Assembly (NCBI RefSeq): GCF_000269985.1
Contig: NC_016109.1
Location: 3,162,001-3,226,000, forward strand
DNA from: Kitasatospora setae KM-6054
GTDB lineage: Bacteria; Actinomycetota; Actinomycetes; Streptomycetales; Streptomycetaceae
Direction: 5' to 3'
DNA length: 64,000 nucleotides
The stretch's first letter is position 1. Each line of letters starts with the position of its first letter. Under the pieces are notes generated by a model. That model had not been told where the DNA came from. It did not search any database and worked only from the letters and a program-made list of their open reading frames with translations. A program made the position numbers and the translations under genes. Positions 44,476 through 52,174 of this stretch are shown here, one piece after another.

Positions 44476-45771
44476 ATGGACGCCCTCTCCCGCAGGACGC
44501 TGCTGGCGGCCGGTGCGGCGACCGCCGCCACCCTCGCCGCCGGCTGCGCGAGCTCCTCCGGGAACGGGAGCGCCGCCCCGCCCGCACAGGCCGACGGCCT
44601 CGCCGCGAACGGCAGCCCCAGCGCCGTCCCCAAGCCGCCCGCCACCCTGATCGGCGACGGCTCCACCTCCGACACCGGCCCGCAGCCGAACCAGCCGCAG
44701 GCCGTCCCGCTGGAGGCCGGGCAGCGGCCCCCGCAGTTCGTGGTCTTCTCCTGGGACGGCGCCGGCGAGCTCGACAACCAGCTGTTCAGCCGGTTCCGGA
44801 CGCTCGCCCGGGAGCACGACGCCACCATGACGTTCTTCCTCAGCGGCATCTACACGCTGCCCGAGTCGAAGAAGTCGCTGTACCACCCGCCGCAGCACCC
44901 GGTCGGCGCCTCCGACATCGGCTACCTGAGCGACCAGCACATCCGCGCCACCATCGAGCAGGTCAGCGCCGCCTGGCTGGAGGGGCACGAGATCGGCACC
45001 CACTTCAACGGCCACTTCTGCGGCTCCAACGGCGGCGGCCGGTGGTCCCCGGAGGACTGGGACAGCGAGATCCAGCAGGCCATGGACTTCGTGATGAACT
45101 GGCGCACCAACACCGGCAACACCGACCTGCCCGCGCTGCCCTTCGACTACCGCAAGGAGCTGATCGGCGGCCGCACCCCCTGCCTGGAGGGCCAGCGCGG
45201 CCTGCTCCCGACCGCCGTCAAGCGCGGCTGGAAGTACGACAGTTCGGGTCCCGGCGGTCTGCAGATGTGGCCGCAGAAGTTCGCCGGCGGCGCGCTCTGG
45301 GACCTGCCGCTGCAGTCCATCCCGTTCCCCGGGCACAGCTTCCAGGTGCTCTCGATGGACTACAACATCATGTACAACCAGTCCGGCGACAACACCAAGG
45401 GCGACCCCGGCCGGCAGTCCTTCTGGCAGACCCAGGCCCGCGACTCGTACCTGGCCGGCTTCGACCGCGCCTACAACGGCAACCGGGCGCCGTTCATCAT
45501 CGGCAACCACTTCGAGCAGTGGAACGGCGGCATCTACATGAACGCCGTCGAGGAGACCCTCAAGCAGATCGCCGACAAGCCCGAGGTCCGGATGGTCTCC
45601 TTCCGGCAGCTGGTCGAGTGGCTGGACGCGCAGGACCCCGCCGTCCTGAAGAAGCTGCAGGCCCTGCCGCCCGGCCAGGCCCCCACCGGCGGCTGGAACG
45701 CCTACCTCGGCGGCGCCGGCACCCCGGCGGGCGGCACCGCGTCCGCCCCGCCGGTGGCCGGCGGCAAGTAG
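44476..45771 (+). CDS. Tat-type lipoprotein with polysaccharide-deacetylase-like domain
   Basis: The 431-aa protein begins with a twin-arginine lipoprotein signal (SRRTLLAAGAATAATLAAGC, lipobox cysteine about residue 24). After a Ser/Pro/Gly linker its body resembles the NodB/polysaccharide deacetylase fold: QFVVFSWDGAGELDNQLF (the first aspartate region), ATMTFFLSGIY, EIGTHFNGHFCG (the HxxxH-like metal region) and GNHFEQWNGG. The canonical motif is altered, so deacetylase activity is uncertain. ATG 44476 follows a purine-rich GGATGTGAGAC. A 54-bp palindrome follows its stop. Confidence 0.78.
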   Translation: MDALSRRTLLAAGAATAATLAAGCASSSGNGSAAPPAQADGLAANGSPSAVPKPPATLIGDGSTSDTGPQPNQPQAVPLEAGQRPPQFVVFSWDGAGELDNQLFSRFRTLAREHDATMTFFLSGIYTLPESKKSLYHPPQHPVGASDIGYLSDQHIRATIEQVSAAWLEGHEIGTHFNGHFCGSNGGGRWSPEDWDSEIQQAMDFVMNWRTNTGNTDLPALPFDYRKELIGGRTPCLEGQRGLLPTAVKRGWKYDSSGPGGLQMWPQKFAGGALWDLPLQSIPFPGHSFQVLSMDYNIMYNQSGDNTKGDPGRQSFWQTQARDSYLAGFDRAYNGNRAPFIIGNHFEQWNGGIYMNAVEETLKQIADKPEVRMVSFRQLVEWLDAQDPAVLKKLQALPPGQAPTGGWNAYLGGAGTPAGGTASAPPVAGGK

Positions 45772-45804
45772 CCCCCTCCCCCCTCCCCCCTCCCCCGCGC
45801 GCGA

Positions 45805-45858
45805 CGGCTCCGGCCGGGGCGCACCCCGGACGTCCGGGGTGCGCCCCGGCCGGAGCCG
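45805..45858. terminator. Perfect 54-bp palindrome between convergent genes
   Basis: Arms of 27 bp meet without a loop, from CGGCTCCGG... to ...CCGGAGCCG, centred at 45831/45832. It lies between the lipoprotein and MFS genes, which converge on it. Most likely a very strong bidirectional terminator. Confidence 0.85.
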
Positions 45859-45919
45859 GTTCCGTCGCTGCTGCCGTAGCCGTCGCTGCTGCCGCCGTGG
45901 CCGCGCGGGCCGGCTCCGC

Positions 45920-47365
45920 TCAGGCGCCGGCCCTGGCGGTCGCCCGGCCGGAGAGGGCCGCGCCGACCAGGGCGACCACCGGCATGGTCAGGAAGACCGC
46001 GGCGAACGCGCCGGCCGGCAGCGGGCCGCCGTCGGCCGCCGCGCCGACCGCGCCGCCGCCCAGCGCGGCGAACAGGACGCCGGCCAGGCCGGTCAGCAGG
46101 ACGTTGCCCAGGGCGTCGCCCAACTGCAGGGCGGCCGAGTTCTCGCCGGTCTCCTCCGGCTTCGACAGCTTCATCATCAGCACGCTGATGCTGGCGATCG
46201 CCATGCCCATCCCGGCGCCGCCGACGCCCCAGAACACCGCGGTCACCCAGACCGGCACCGCCGGGAACAGCACCAGCGCCGCGCCGCCGACCGCGATCGC
46301 CGTCGACAGGAAGCCGATCCGGATCAGCGCCGCCCGGTGCCGGTCCGCGCCCGGTCGGCCCTGCAGCCAGGAGCCGAACGCCCAGGCCAGCCCGCCCGGT
46401 GCCAGCGTCAGGCCCGCCATCGTCACCGAGAGGCCGCGCTGGGTCTGCATCATCAGCGGGATGAACAGCTCGGAGGCGAAGAACGCGCCCGCCGCGATCG
46501 CCCGCAGCAGGATCACCGTCGGCAGCCCGCGCGCCGCCCGCAGCGTGCCGGTCGGCAGCAGCCGCAGCACCGCCGGGCCGAGCAGCGCGAGCCCCGCCGC
46601 GGCGGGCAGCGGCGCCCATACGTCCAGCCGCTGGCCCGCGTACTGCAGCAGCGCCGCGCCGACCGCGACCATCGCCGCGTCCCGGGTGCGCCGCCAGTCG
46701 TACGGGCCGGCCTGCAGCGGCGGCTGGGAGCGCTCGGCGCGGCGCAGCGCCGGGCCCATCACGGCGAGCGGCAGCAGCACCAGCACCGGGACGGCCAGGA
46801 ACACCCAGCGCCAGCCGAGGTGCTGGGTCACCGCGCCGGAGATCACCGGGCCGAGGATCGAGGGCAGCACCCAGGCCGCCGAGAACGCCGCGAACACGGC
46901 CGGCCGCAGCCGCTCCGGGAACGCCCGGCCGACCACCACGTACAGCGCGACGATCACCAGGCCGCCGCCGAGCCCCTGCACCGCCCGGCCGGCGACGAAC
47001 ATCCACATGTTCACCGCCGTGCCGGCCGTCACCAGCCCGGCGGCGAACACCGCGATGCCGCTGAACAGCGGCACCAGCGGGCCCCGGCGGTCGCACCACT
47101 GGCCGGAGACCACCATCGCCAGCAGCGTGGTGGTGAAGTACCCGGAGAAGGCGAAGGCGTAGAGGCTGATCCCGTCGAGCTGCTGGGCGGCCGTCGGCAT
47201 CGCGGTGTTCACCGCCGTCGCCTCGAAGGCCAGCAGCAGCACCACCGACACGATGCCCAGGGTCAGCGCCCGCCAGGGGCCGCTGAGCACCCCGGCGGTG
47301 CCGTCGTCGTCGGGGAGCGGGAGGGGCGCGGGGGCCGCCGTTTCGGCCTGGGAGGTGCTGGTCAC
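45920..47365 (-). CDS. MFS multidrug-type transporter
   Basis: The 481-aa protein has 14 or so hydrophobic segments and the DHA2-type pattern: AFEATAVNTAMPTAAQQL, VSGQWCDRRGPLVPLF, GRAVQGLGGGLVIVALYVVVGRAFPERLRP. It probably exports drugs by proton exchange; the substrate is unknown. The GTG at 47365 is preceded by a -10-like TACCAT about 8 nt away, so the mRNA may be leaderless. Confidence 0.87.
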   Translation of the reverse strand: MTSTSQAETAAPAPLPLPDDDGTAGVLSGPWRALTLGIVSVVLLLAFEATAVNTAMPTAAQQLDGISLYAFAFSGYFTTTLLAMVVSGQWCDRRGPLVPLFSGIAVFAAGLVTAGTAVNMWMFVAGRAVQGLGGGLVIVALYVVVGRAFPERLRPAVFAAFSAAWVLPSILGPVISGAVTQHLGWRWVFLAVPVLVLLPLAVMGPALRRAERSQPPLQAGPYDWRRTRDAAMVAVGAALLQYAGQRLDVWAPLPAAAGLALLGPAVLRLLPTGTLRAARGLPTVILLRAIAAGAFFASELFIPLMMQTQRGLSVTMAGLTLAPGGLAWAFGSWLQGRPGADRHRAALIRIGFLSTAIAVGGAALVLFPAVPVWVTAVFWGVGGAGMGMAIASISVLMMKLSKPEETGENSAALQLGDALGNVLLTGLAGVLFAALGGGAVGAAADGGPLPAGAFAAVFLTMPVVALVGAALSGRATARAGA

Positions 47366-47462
47366 CTCGACATGGTAAGTGCCGTTGAGTGGTTTTGATC
47401 CTGACCTGCGGTCGGAACGGCACCTCCGCCGCAGGGGCTGGGACCATCCCTCGGCACAGCCT

Positions 47463-47777
47463 TCAGTGCAGCACCTTGAGCCCGACCACGCCGGACAGGA
47501 TCAGCACCAGGCAGGTGATCCGGGCCACGCTCACCGCGTCCCCCATCGCCACCATCCCGTACACGGCGGTGCCCACCGCACCGATGCCCACCCAGACCGC
47601 GTAGCCCGTGCCCAGCGGGATCGAGCGCATCGCGTACGCCAGCCCGCCCATCGACAGCGCCAGCGCGACCGCGAACACCAGGCTCGGCACCAGCCGCGAG
47701 AACCCCTTGGACGCCTCCAGCGCGACCGCCCACACGGTCTCCAGCACTCCGGCGACGATCAGAACCACCCAGGCCAT
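47463..47777 (-). CDS. gdx: SMR-family guanidinium exporter (Gdx/SugE type)
   Basis: The 104-aa four-helix protein has the SMR hallmark glutamate E13 in AGVLETVWAVALE, plus GFSRLVPS, PLGTGYAVWVGIGAVG and GVVGLKVL, which group it with SugE/Gdx rather than EmrE multidrug exporters. A guanidine-III riboswitch sits in its 5' leader, a strong functional clue that it exports guanidinium. GGAGGAG lies about 9 nt before the ATG. Confidence 0.93.
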   Translation of the reverse strand: MAWVVLIVAGVLETVWAVALEASKGFSRLVPSLVFAVALALSMGGLAYAMRSIPLGTGYAVWVGIGAVGTAVYGMVAMGDAVSVARITCLVLILSGVVGLKVLH

Positions 47778-47812
47778 GACGACGGACTCCTCCGCAGTAG
47801 TCGAAACACCTA

Positions 47813-47854
47813 CCGCGTCGTCTTGTCGTGCCGGGTACGACGCACCTCGTCCGG
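47813..47854 (-). ncRNA. Guanidine-III riboswitch (ykkC-III)
   Basis: The RNA reads CCGGACGAGGUGCGUCGUACC, then CGGCACGACAAGACGACGCGG, nearly identical to the guanidine-III aptamer core as I remember it from Thermobifida. The stem GCGUCG/CGACGC shows a compensatory change relative to that remembered sequence (GCGCCG/CGGCGC). It ends about 20 nt before the SD of the SMR gene, so ligand binding probably opens translation. Confidence 0.93.
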
Positions 47855-47971
47855 GGCGGCCGCGAGGGGCCGCCGCGCTCCCTTCCGAAGGTAGCACGCG
47901 AGGTCGCACGAGGCGGTGCGCCGACGATCGGGCCGGCCGACCCGCCGGTCCGCGAAATTCACCGGGGAATA

Positions 47972-48002
47972 TTGACGTGACCCGGCCCCTCCTTGTTATA
48001 GT
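47972..48002 (+). promoter_or_regulatory. Promoter for the polycysteine ORF and tRNA-Cys
   Basis: TTGACG (47972-47977) and TATAGT (47997-48002) with a 19-bp spacer, on the plus strand. It would start transcription about 55 nt before the cysteine-rich ORF. Confidence 0.65.
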
Positions 48003-48062
48003 CAATTCACCGGAACGAAGGAACGGACCGGCGCGGCCCACACCGAGCGACAGGAGACGGCG

Positions 48063-48155
48063 ATGAACAGGAAGACGGTGGCCCTCGCAGCGCACCGCAC
48101 CTGCGCCCCCTGTCCCGGCCGCGCCTGTTCCTGTCGTTGCCGCTGTTGCGCCTGA
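48063..48155 (+). CDS. Polycysteine mini-ORF (30 aa, seven Cys)
   Basis: The ORF encodes MNRKTVALAAHRTCAPCPGR followed by ACSCRCRCCA, with seven cysteines among the last seventeen residues (positions 14, 17, 22, 24, 26, 28, 29), both TGC and TGT codons used. AGGAGA lies 7 nt before the ATG and a sigma-70-type promoter lies upstream. It ends 85 nt before a tRNA-Cys gene on the same strand. In mycobacteria polycysteine mini-ORFs act as cysteine-responsive attenuators. A metal-binding peptide is the main alternative. I know of no named family for it. Confidence 0.72.
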   Translation: MNRKTVALAAHRTCAPCPGRACSCRCRCCA

Positions 48156-48240
48156 GCGCTGAACTCCCCCCTTCCGCAGGCTGATTGATGCCCGCGTTCG
48201 CTCATCCGCGCCATCCTCGCGTCACCACGCCCCACCCCAC

Positions 48241-48312
48241 GACCATGTGCCCGAGTGGCTGAGGGAACCGCCTGCAAAGCGGTTTACACGGGTTCGATTC
48301 CCGTCATGGTCT
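48241..48312 (+). tRNA. tRNA-Cys (GCA)
   Basis: A full cloverleaf folds without mismatch: 7-bp acceptor (48241-48247 with 48305-48311), 3-bp D stem, 5-bp anticodon stem ACCGC/GCGGT around CTGCAAA with anticodon GCA (48274-48276), and T arm ACGGG/CCCGT. The discriminator base is U (48312), an identity element for CysRS. CCA is encoded at 48313-48315. Confidence 0.97.
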
Positions 48313-48319
48313 CCACCCG

Positions 48320-48363
48320 GAATTCACCGGACGCCCATTCTCCACCGGGCGTTCGGTGAATTC
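48320..48363. terminator. 17-bp stem after tRNA-Cys
   Basis: GAATTCACCGGACGCCC (48320-48336) pairs along its whole length (one G-U) with GGGCGTTCGGTGAATTC (48347-48363). It begins 8 nt after the tRNA body. It could also end the opposing T7SS cassette. Confidence 0.88.
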
Positions 48364-48496
48364 TGCTGTCGTTCTCCGGAATTCCTTTCCCCTTTCCCCT
48401 TTCCGCTTTCCACTCCGCCCTGCCGAACGGCGGCGGGCGCCGGCCGCGATCCCTCCGGACCGCGGCCGGCGCCCGCCGACCACCACTCCCCCGCGC

Positions 48497-50023
48497 CTAC
48501 TGGATGACGCCGGGGTTCGCCTCGCCGCCGCGCCAGGTGTCCTCGTCCTCGACGAGGTAGTCGGGGCGGTGGCCCTTCTCCTTCTTCTTGCCGCCGGCGC
48601 CGCCGCTACCGGCCCCGCCGTGCATCCCGGCCGCGCCGGCCTGCCCGGAGCGGCCCTTGCCGATGCCGGACCCGCCCTCGGTGAACGCCCGGCCACCGGC
48701 ACCGCCCGACTTCGCGCCGCCGACCGTACCGCCGGACTTGCGCACCAGGCCGCTGCCACCGGACTTGCCGCCGGCGCCGCCCCGGGCACCGCCACCGGCG
48801 CCACCGCCGTGCATGCCGCCCATCCCGCCGGCCCCCGCGGCACCCCGGGCACCTGCGGCACCCGACCCGCCGGAACCCGCGGCCCCCGCGCCGCCACCGG
48901 CACCCCGGCCCGCCGAACCCCCGGCACCCGTACCACCGGACGTCCGACCGCCACCGGCCCCGCCGGCACCCGTCAGCCCGCCGCCGGACACCCGGCCGCC
49001 GCCGACACCGCCACCACCCGGCACGTACCCGCCGCCCATCCCCGGCAGGTACCCGCCACCACCGCCGATCCCGCCACCACCGGACCCGCCGCCACCGACC
49101 CCGCCACCGGGCAGCGTCCCGACCCCGCCGGGCAGCATCCCGTAGCCGGGCCCCGTGGTCGTCCCACCGGGCGGCAACGGGTCGACCCCGAGGATCCCCG
49201 TCCCGGGCGACGGCGGCGACGGCAGGTGCCCGGGCGCGGGCAGCGTCGTCGTCGGCGGAATCCCGGGCGTCCCCGGGTGCCCGGGCAGCACGGGCTGCGG
49301 CACACCGGGGACCCCGGGCCGGGTCTGTCCGGGCGGGGTCGTCTGCTGCGGCGGCTCCTTGGGCGGCAGCATTTCGGGCAGCCGCCCCACCGGGGGGATG
49401 GCGCCCTGGCCGCCGGGGTCGTCCGGCGGCGGGGGGAACGGCGTGGGGTCGTGGATGGTGCCGCCGGGTGGCCGCGGCATCTGCTTCGCGGCCTCGTCGT
49501 AGTGGGTCCCGAGGTACTCCATCGTCCCGATGGCGTACTGGTGCTGGATCTCGGTCGCCGAGAGCTCGTCGTAGTTCTTGTTGACGGCGTCGAAGCGGTC
49601 CATGCCAGCGGCTAGGTCGGCCTTGAACTGGGCGTCGGAGCGGTCGCCCATGTCGCCGAGGAACTTGAGGCCGCTGTTGAGGTGGCTGGGCACCGAGATC
49701 CGGTCCATCTGCGCCTTGGCCGCCTGCAGGGCGCCGGCGGCCAGGTGCATCGCGGACGAGGTCTTGGCCGCGTGGTCGGCCGTGTTGTTGAGCATCGTCT
49801 GGATCTTCGTCGCGCGCGCCGCGAAGCCGTCCGCGGCGGCGCCCTCCCAGTTGCTCTGCGCGTGTTCGAGCGCCTGCTGGAGGTCGCGCGCGGCGGCCTG
49901 CAGGTCCTTGCTGGCGCTGCCCCAGTGCTCGGCGACCCGGGTGAGGTTCGCGGGCTGGGAGCTCTTCAGCATGGCCTTGAGCGGAATCAGCGCCTGCTGC
50001 TCGAACTCGTGGATGCGTTCCAT
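48497..50023 (-). CDS. WxG-motif protein with Pro/Gly-rich tail, T7SS cassette 2
   Basis: The 508-aa protein has an N-terminal WXG100-like helical domain (about 1-180; turn SNWEGAAADGF), a proline-rich stretch (about 185-280), a long Gly-rich region, and the tail GGAGGRAF, GGSGIG and RPDYLVEDEDTW found also in 20292-21767. It starts 1 nt after the stop of the EspC-like gene (TGACATG), so the two are coupled. No Sec signal is present; T7SS export is likely. Confidence 0.82.
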   Translation of the reverse strand: MERIHEFEQQALIPLKAMLKSSQPANLTRVAEHWGSASKDLQAAARDLQQALEHAQSNWEGAAADGFAARATKIQTMLNNTADHAAKTSSAMHLAAGALQAAKAQMDRISVPSHLNSGLKFLGDMGDRSDAQFKADLAAGMDRFDAVNKNYDELSATEIQHQYAIGTMEYLGTHYDEAAKQMPRPPGGTIHDPTPFPPPPDDPGGQGAIPPVGRLPEMLPPKEPPQQTTPPGQTRPGVPGVPQPVLPGHPGTPGIPPTTTLPAPGHLPSPPSPGTGILGVDPLPPGGTTTGPGYGMLPGGVGTLPGGGVGGGGSGGGGIGGGGGYLPGMGGGYVPGGGGVGGGRVSGGGLTGAGGAGGGRTSGGTGAGGSAGRGAGGGAGAAGSGGSGAAGARGAAGAGGMGGMHGGGAGGGARGGAGGKSGGSGLVRKSGGTVGGAKSGGAGGRAFTEGGSGIGKGRSGQAGAAGMHGGAGSGGAGGKKKEKGHRPDYLVEDEDTWRGGEANPGVIQ

Positions 50024-50024
50024 G

Positions 50025-50351
50025 TCAGACCGTCCCCTGCCCGTACGTCATGTTGGCCACGCCGTCGGCCTCAAGTCCCTTGTACGCGTTGTTGACGGTC
50101 TGGGCCTTGTTCCCGAAGTCGTCGATCAGGGCGCTCAGGTCGGTGATGGTGGCGGTGAGCCAGCCCTGCATGTTCTGGTGGGCCTCGTGCACCTTGGCGG
50201 CATGGCTGAAGTTGGCCCCGAAGTCGGCCGCGCCCACATCGGTGCCGTAGGCGCTCCTGTCACTGGTCTGGGCCATGTTCTGCTGGATCACCTGCAGGCG
50301 TTTCACGACCGCTTCCAGCTCGTCCGTGTTGACGCGGTATCCGTCGGCCAC
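50025..50351 (-). CDS. EspC/WXG100-like small T7SS protein, cassette 2
   Basis: The 108-aa helical protein has GAADFGANFSHAAKVHEAHQ and a C-terminal NNAYKGLEAD containing a YxxxE export motif. GTG 50351 is chosen because GGAGGAG lies about 9 nt upstream. It sits between the mycosin gene and the Gly-rich gene. It corresponds by role to the 21814-22227 protein, though gene order in the two cassettes differs. Confidence 0.8.
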   Translation of the reverse strand: MADGYRVNTDELEAVVKRLQVIQQNMAQTSDRSAYGTDVGAADFGANFSHAAKVHEAHQNMQGWLTATITDLSALIDDFGNKAQTVNNAYKGLEADGVANMTYGQGTV

Positions 50352-50478
50352 GCGGCCTTCTCCTCCCCCTGGAGTCCTGGGTGTTTCCCCGTGTGTACAG
50401 CGACCCAACCGGCTTCAGGGATAAGCCGGTTGGGAGTTCGATGGTATCGCCGACGCGGCGCTGGCAACCCTGCCGGCG

Positions 50479-51897
50479 TCAACGGTACGACTGGCCCCCA
50501 CCAGGGCCGTAGGGGTTCTGCTGGGACCCCGGCTGCGGCGGGTAGCCGGGCTGCGGGGCCTGGCCGCCGTACGGCTGCTGCGGCGGGTAGCCGGGCTGCG
50601 GGTAGCCCTGCTGCGGGTGGCCCGGCGGCGGGGCCTGGCCGCCGTAGGGCTGCTGGGCGGGCGGCCAGCCGGGCTGGGCGCCGTACGGCGGCGGCCCCTG
50701 CGGCGGCACCGGGCCGGAGCGTCGGCGGCTCCGGCTGACCAGGACCACGACCAGGACGACCAGGAGGACGACCCCCGCGCCGACTCCGGCGAGCACTCCG
50801 ACGCCGAGGCCGGAAGCGGAGGAACTCCGGGGTGCCGGAAGCGCGTCGGACTGCTTGTCGTCCGCGCCGGTGGTCGCGATCGCGCTCGGTTCGGCAGCCG
50901 CACCGCCCCCGGCGGTCGCCGCGAGCGGCCCCTGGGCCGGACCGGTCGGGATGTCCTTCGTCAGCGCGTCGTACGGCGACAGGATCCCGTAGCCGTAGTG
51001 CGGGTCGGGCAGCTTGCCGCCCTTCACGGCAGCCGGTACCTTCGCGGACTTGACCAGCCGGTTGGCGACCTGGCCCGCCGTCAGGTTCGGGAACTTCGCC
51101 CGGACCAGGGCCGCTGCGGCGGAGACGAAGGCGGTCGAGTCCGACGTCCCGTCCGCCATGCAGTACCGCTCAGCCGAACAGGATCCGGCGGAGACGATGC
51201 CCGTTCCGGGGGCCGTCAGCATCAACTGCGGCCCGTAGGCGGACTTCGCCCAGACCGTGCCGTTCTGGTCGGTCGCCCCCACCGCGAGGACCCCGGGCTC
51301 GTTCGCCGGGCTGGAGACCGCGCTCCGGCCGTCGTTGCCGGCGCCCGCGACGATCAGCACGTCGTGCTTGGCCGCGTAGGCGACCGCCTCGGTCAGGTCG
51401 GACGCGCTTCCCGGTCCGCCGAGGCCCGCCAGCGAGATGCTGATGACCTTGGCGCCGTTGTCGACCGCCCACTTGATGCCCTCGGGGATGGCGTCGCCGC
51501 CGGACGCGGAGTCCTTGAAGACCGGCAGGACCTTCGCACCGGGGGCCAGGCCGAGGACGCCCGTCCCTTCTCCGTGCCCGTGGCCGACGATGAGGCTGGC
51601 CATGCCCGTGCCGTGCGGATCGGTGGGACGCGTGTTCTGACCGCTCCCGCTCGGGTCGTAGCCCTCCAGCACCGAACCGGTGAGGTCGGGGTGGGTGGCG
51701 TCGACGCCGGAGTCGATCACCGCGACGGTCACGCCGTCGCCCTTGCTGACCGACCACACCTTGTCCAGGCCGAAGTACGCGTTCGTCCACTGCGCGTCCC
51801 GCACTTGGTCCGCCGACGCCGCCGGGGCGGCGCCGAGGACCAGGGCCCCGGCCAGTGCGGTCGCGCCGAGCAGGCGCGTGGCTTTGGTCAGCGTCAT
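50479..51897 (-). CDS. Mycosin, T7SS-associated serine protease, cassette 2
   Basis: The 472-aa protein repeats the mycosin design: signal peptide (about 1-29), catalytic D62 (VIDSGVD), H95 (PHGTGMAS), N188 (GAGND) and S252 (GTSDSTAF), a membrane helix (about 364-387), and a repetitive Pro/Gln/Gly/Tyr cytoplasmic tail with GYPPQQPYGGQAP units. Start ATG 51897. It leads the cassette on the minus strand and is divergent from two metallopeptidase genes. Confidence 0.92.
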   Translation of the reverse strand: MTLTKATRLLGATALAGALVLGAAPAASADQVRDAQWTNAYFGLDKVWSVSKGDGVTVAVIDSGVDATHPDLTGSVLEGYDPSGSGQNTRPTDPHGTGMASLIVGHGHGEGTGVLGLAPGAKVLPVFKDSASGGDAIPEGIKWAVDNGAKVISISLAGLGGPGSASDLTEAVAYAAKHDVLIVAGAGNDGRSAVSSPANEPGVLAVGATDQNGTVWAKSAYGPQLMLTAPGTGIVSAGSCSAERYCMADGTSDSTAFVSAAAALVRAKFPNLTAGQVANRLVKSAKVPAAVKGGKLPDPHYGYGILSPYDALTKDIPTGPAQGPLAATAGGGAAAEPSAIATTGADDKQSDALPAPRSSSASGLGVGVLAGVGAGVVLLVVLVVVLVSRSRRRSGPVPPQGPPPYGAQPGWPPAQQPYGGQAPPPGHPQQGYPQPGYPPQQPYGGQAPQPGYPPQPGSQQNPYGPGGGQSYR

Positions 51898-52137
51898 CAG
51901 TACCCCGTCAGTCGATCGACAGCCCGTTCGCTCTCGCAACGCCCCCGGAACGCGGGACGGTCCGATCGTATCGCCCGTGACTTCGCCGGGCACCGGTGCG
52001 TGTGACAGGTGCACCACCGTCCCACCGGGCCGCCGGCCCACTGCCAACCGCCGCCCTGGTGAGGGCGGCTGACGCGGCGTCCGGCGGGCGGCCGAAGGCG
52101 CGGGGTCGGGGCGGGTGGGGTGGGTGGGGTGGTGTGG

Positions 52138-52151
52138 TGCTATGAATGGCG
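52138..52151 (+). promoter_or_regulatory. Conserved -10-type element of peptidase gene 1
   Basis: TGCTATGAATGGCG differs at one base from TGCTATTAATGGCG at 53785-53798 before the paralogous gene, and both stand exactly 34 bp (from TATKAAT) before the start codon. The spacing argues that this is promoter and not coding sequence. Confidence 0.6.
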
Positions 52152-52174
52152 CTGCATTCATCCAGGGGGATCTT

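Noticed and set aside
48002..48277. A 91-codon minus-strand ORF overlapping the polycysteine ORF
   Set aside because: It runs through the tRNA-Cys and the promoter and has Gln/Arg-rich shadow-like composition; the plus-strand ORF has SD, promoter and a non-random Cys pattern.
52142..52174. An ATG start at 52142 for the first metallopeptidase
   Set aside because: This ATG lies inside TGCTATGAAT, which aligns with the non-ATG TGCTATTAAT of the paralogue; the shared 34-bp spacing points to GTG 52175 and TTG 53822.
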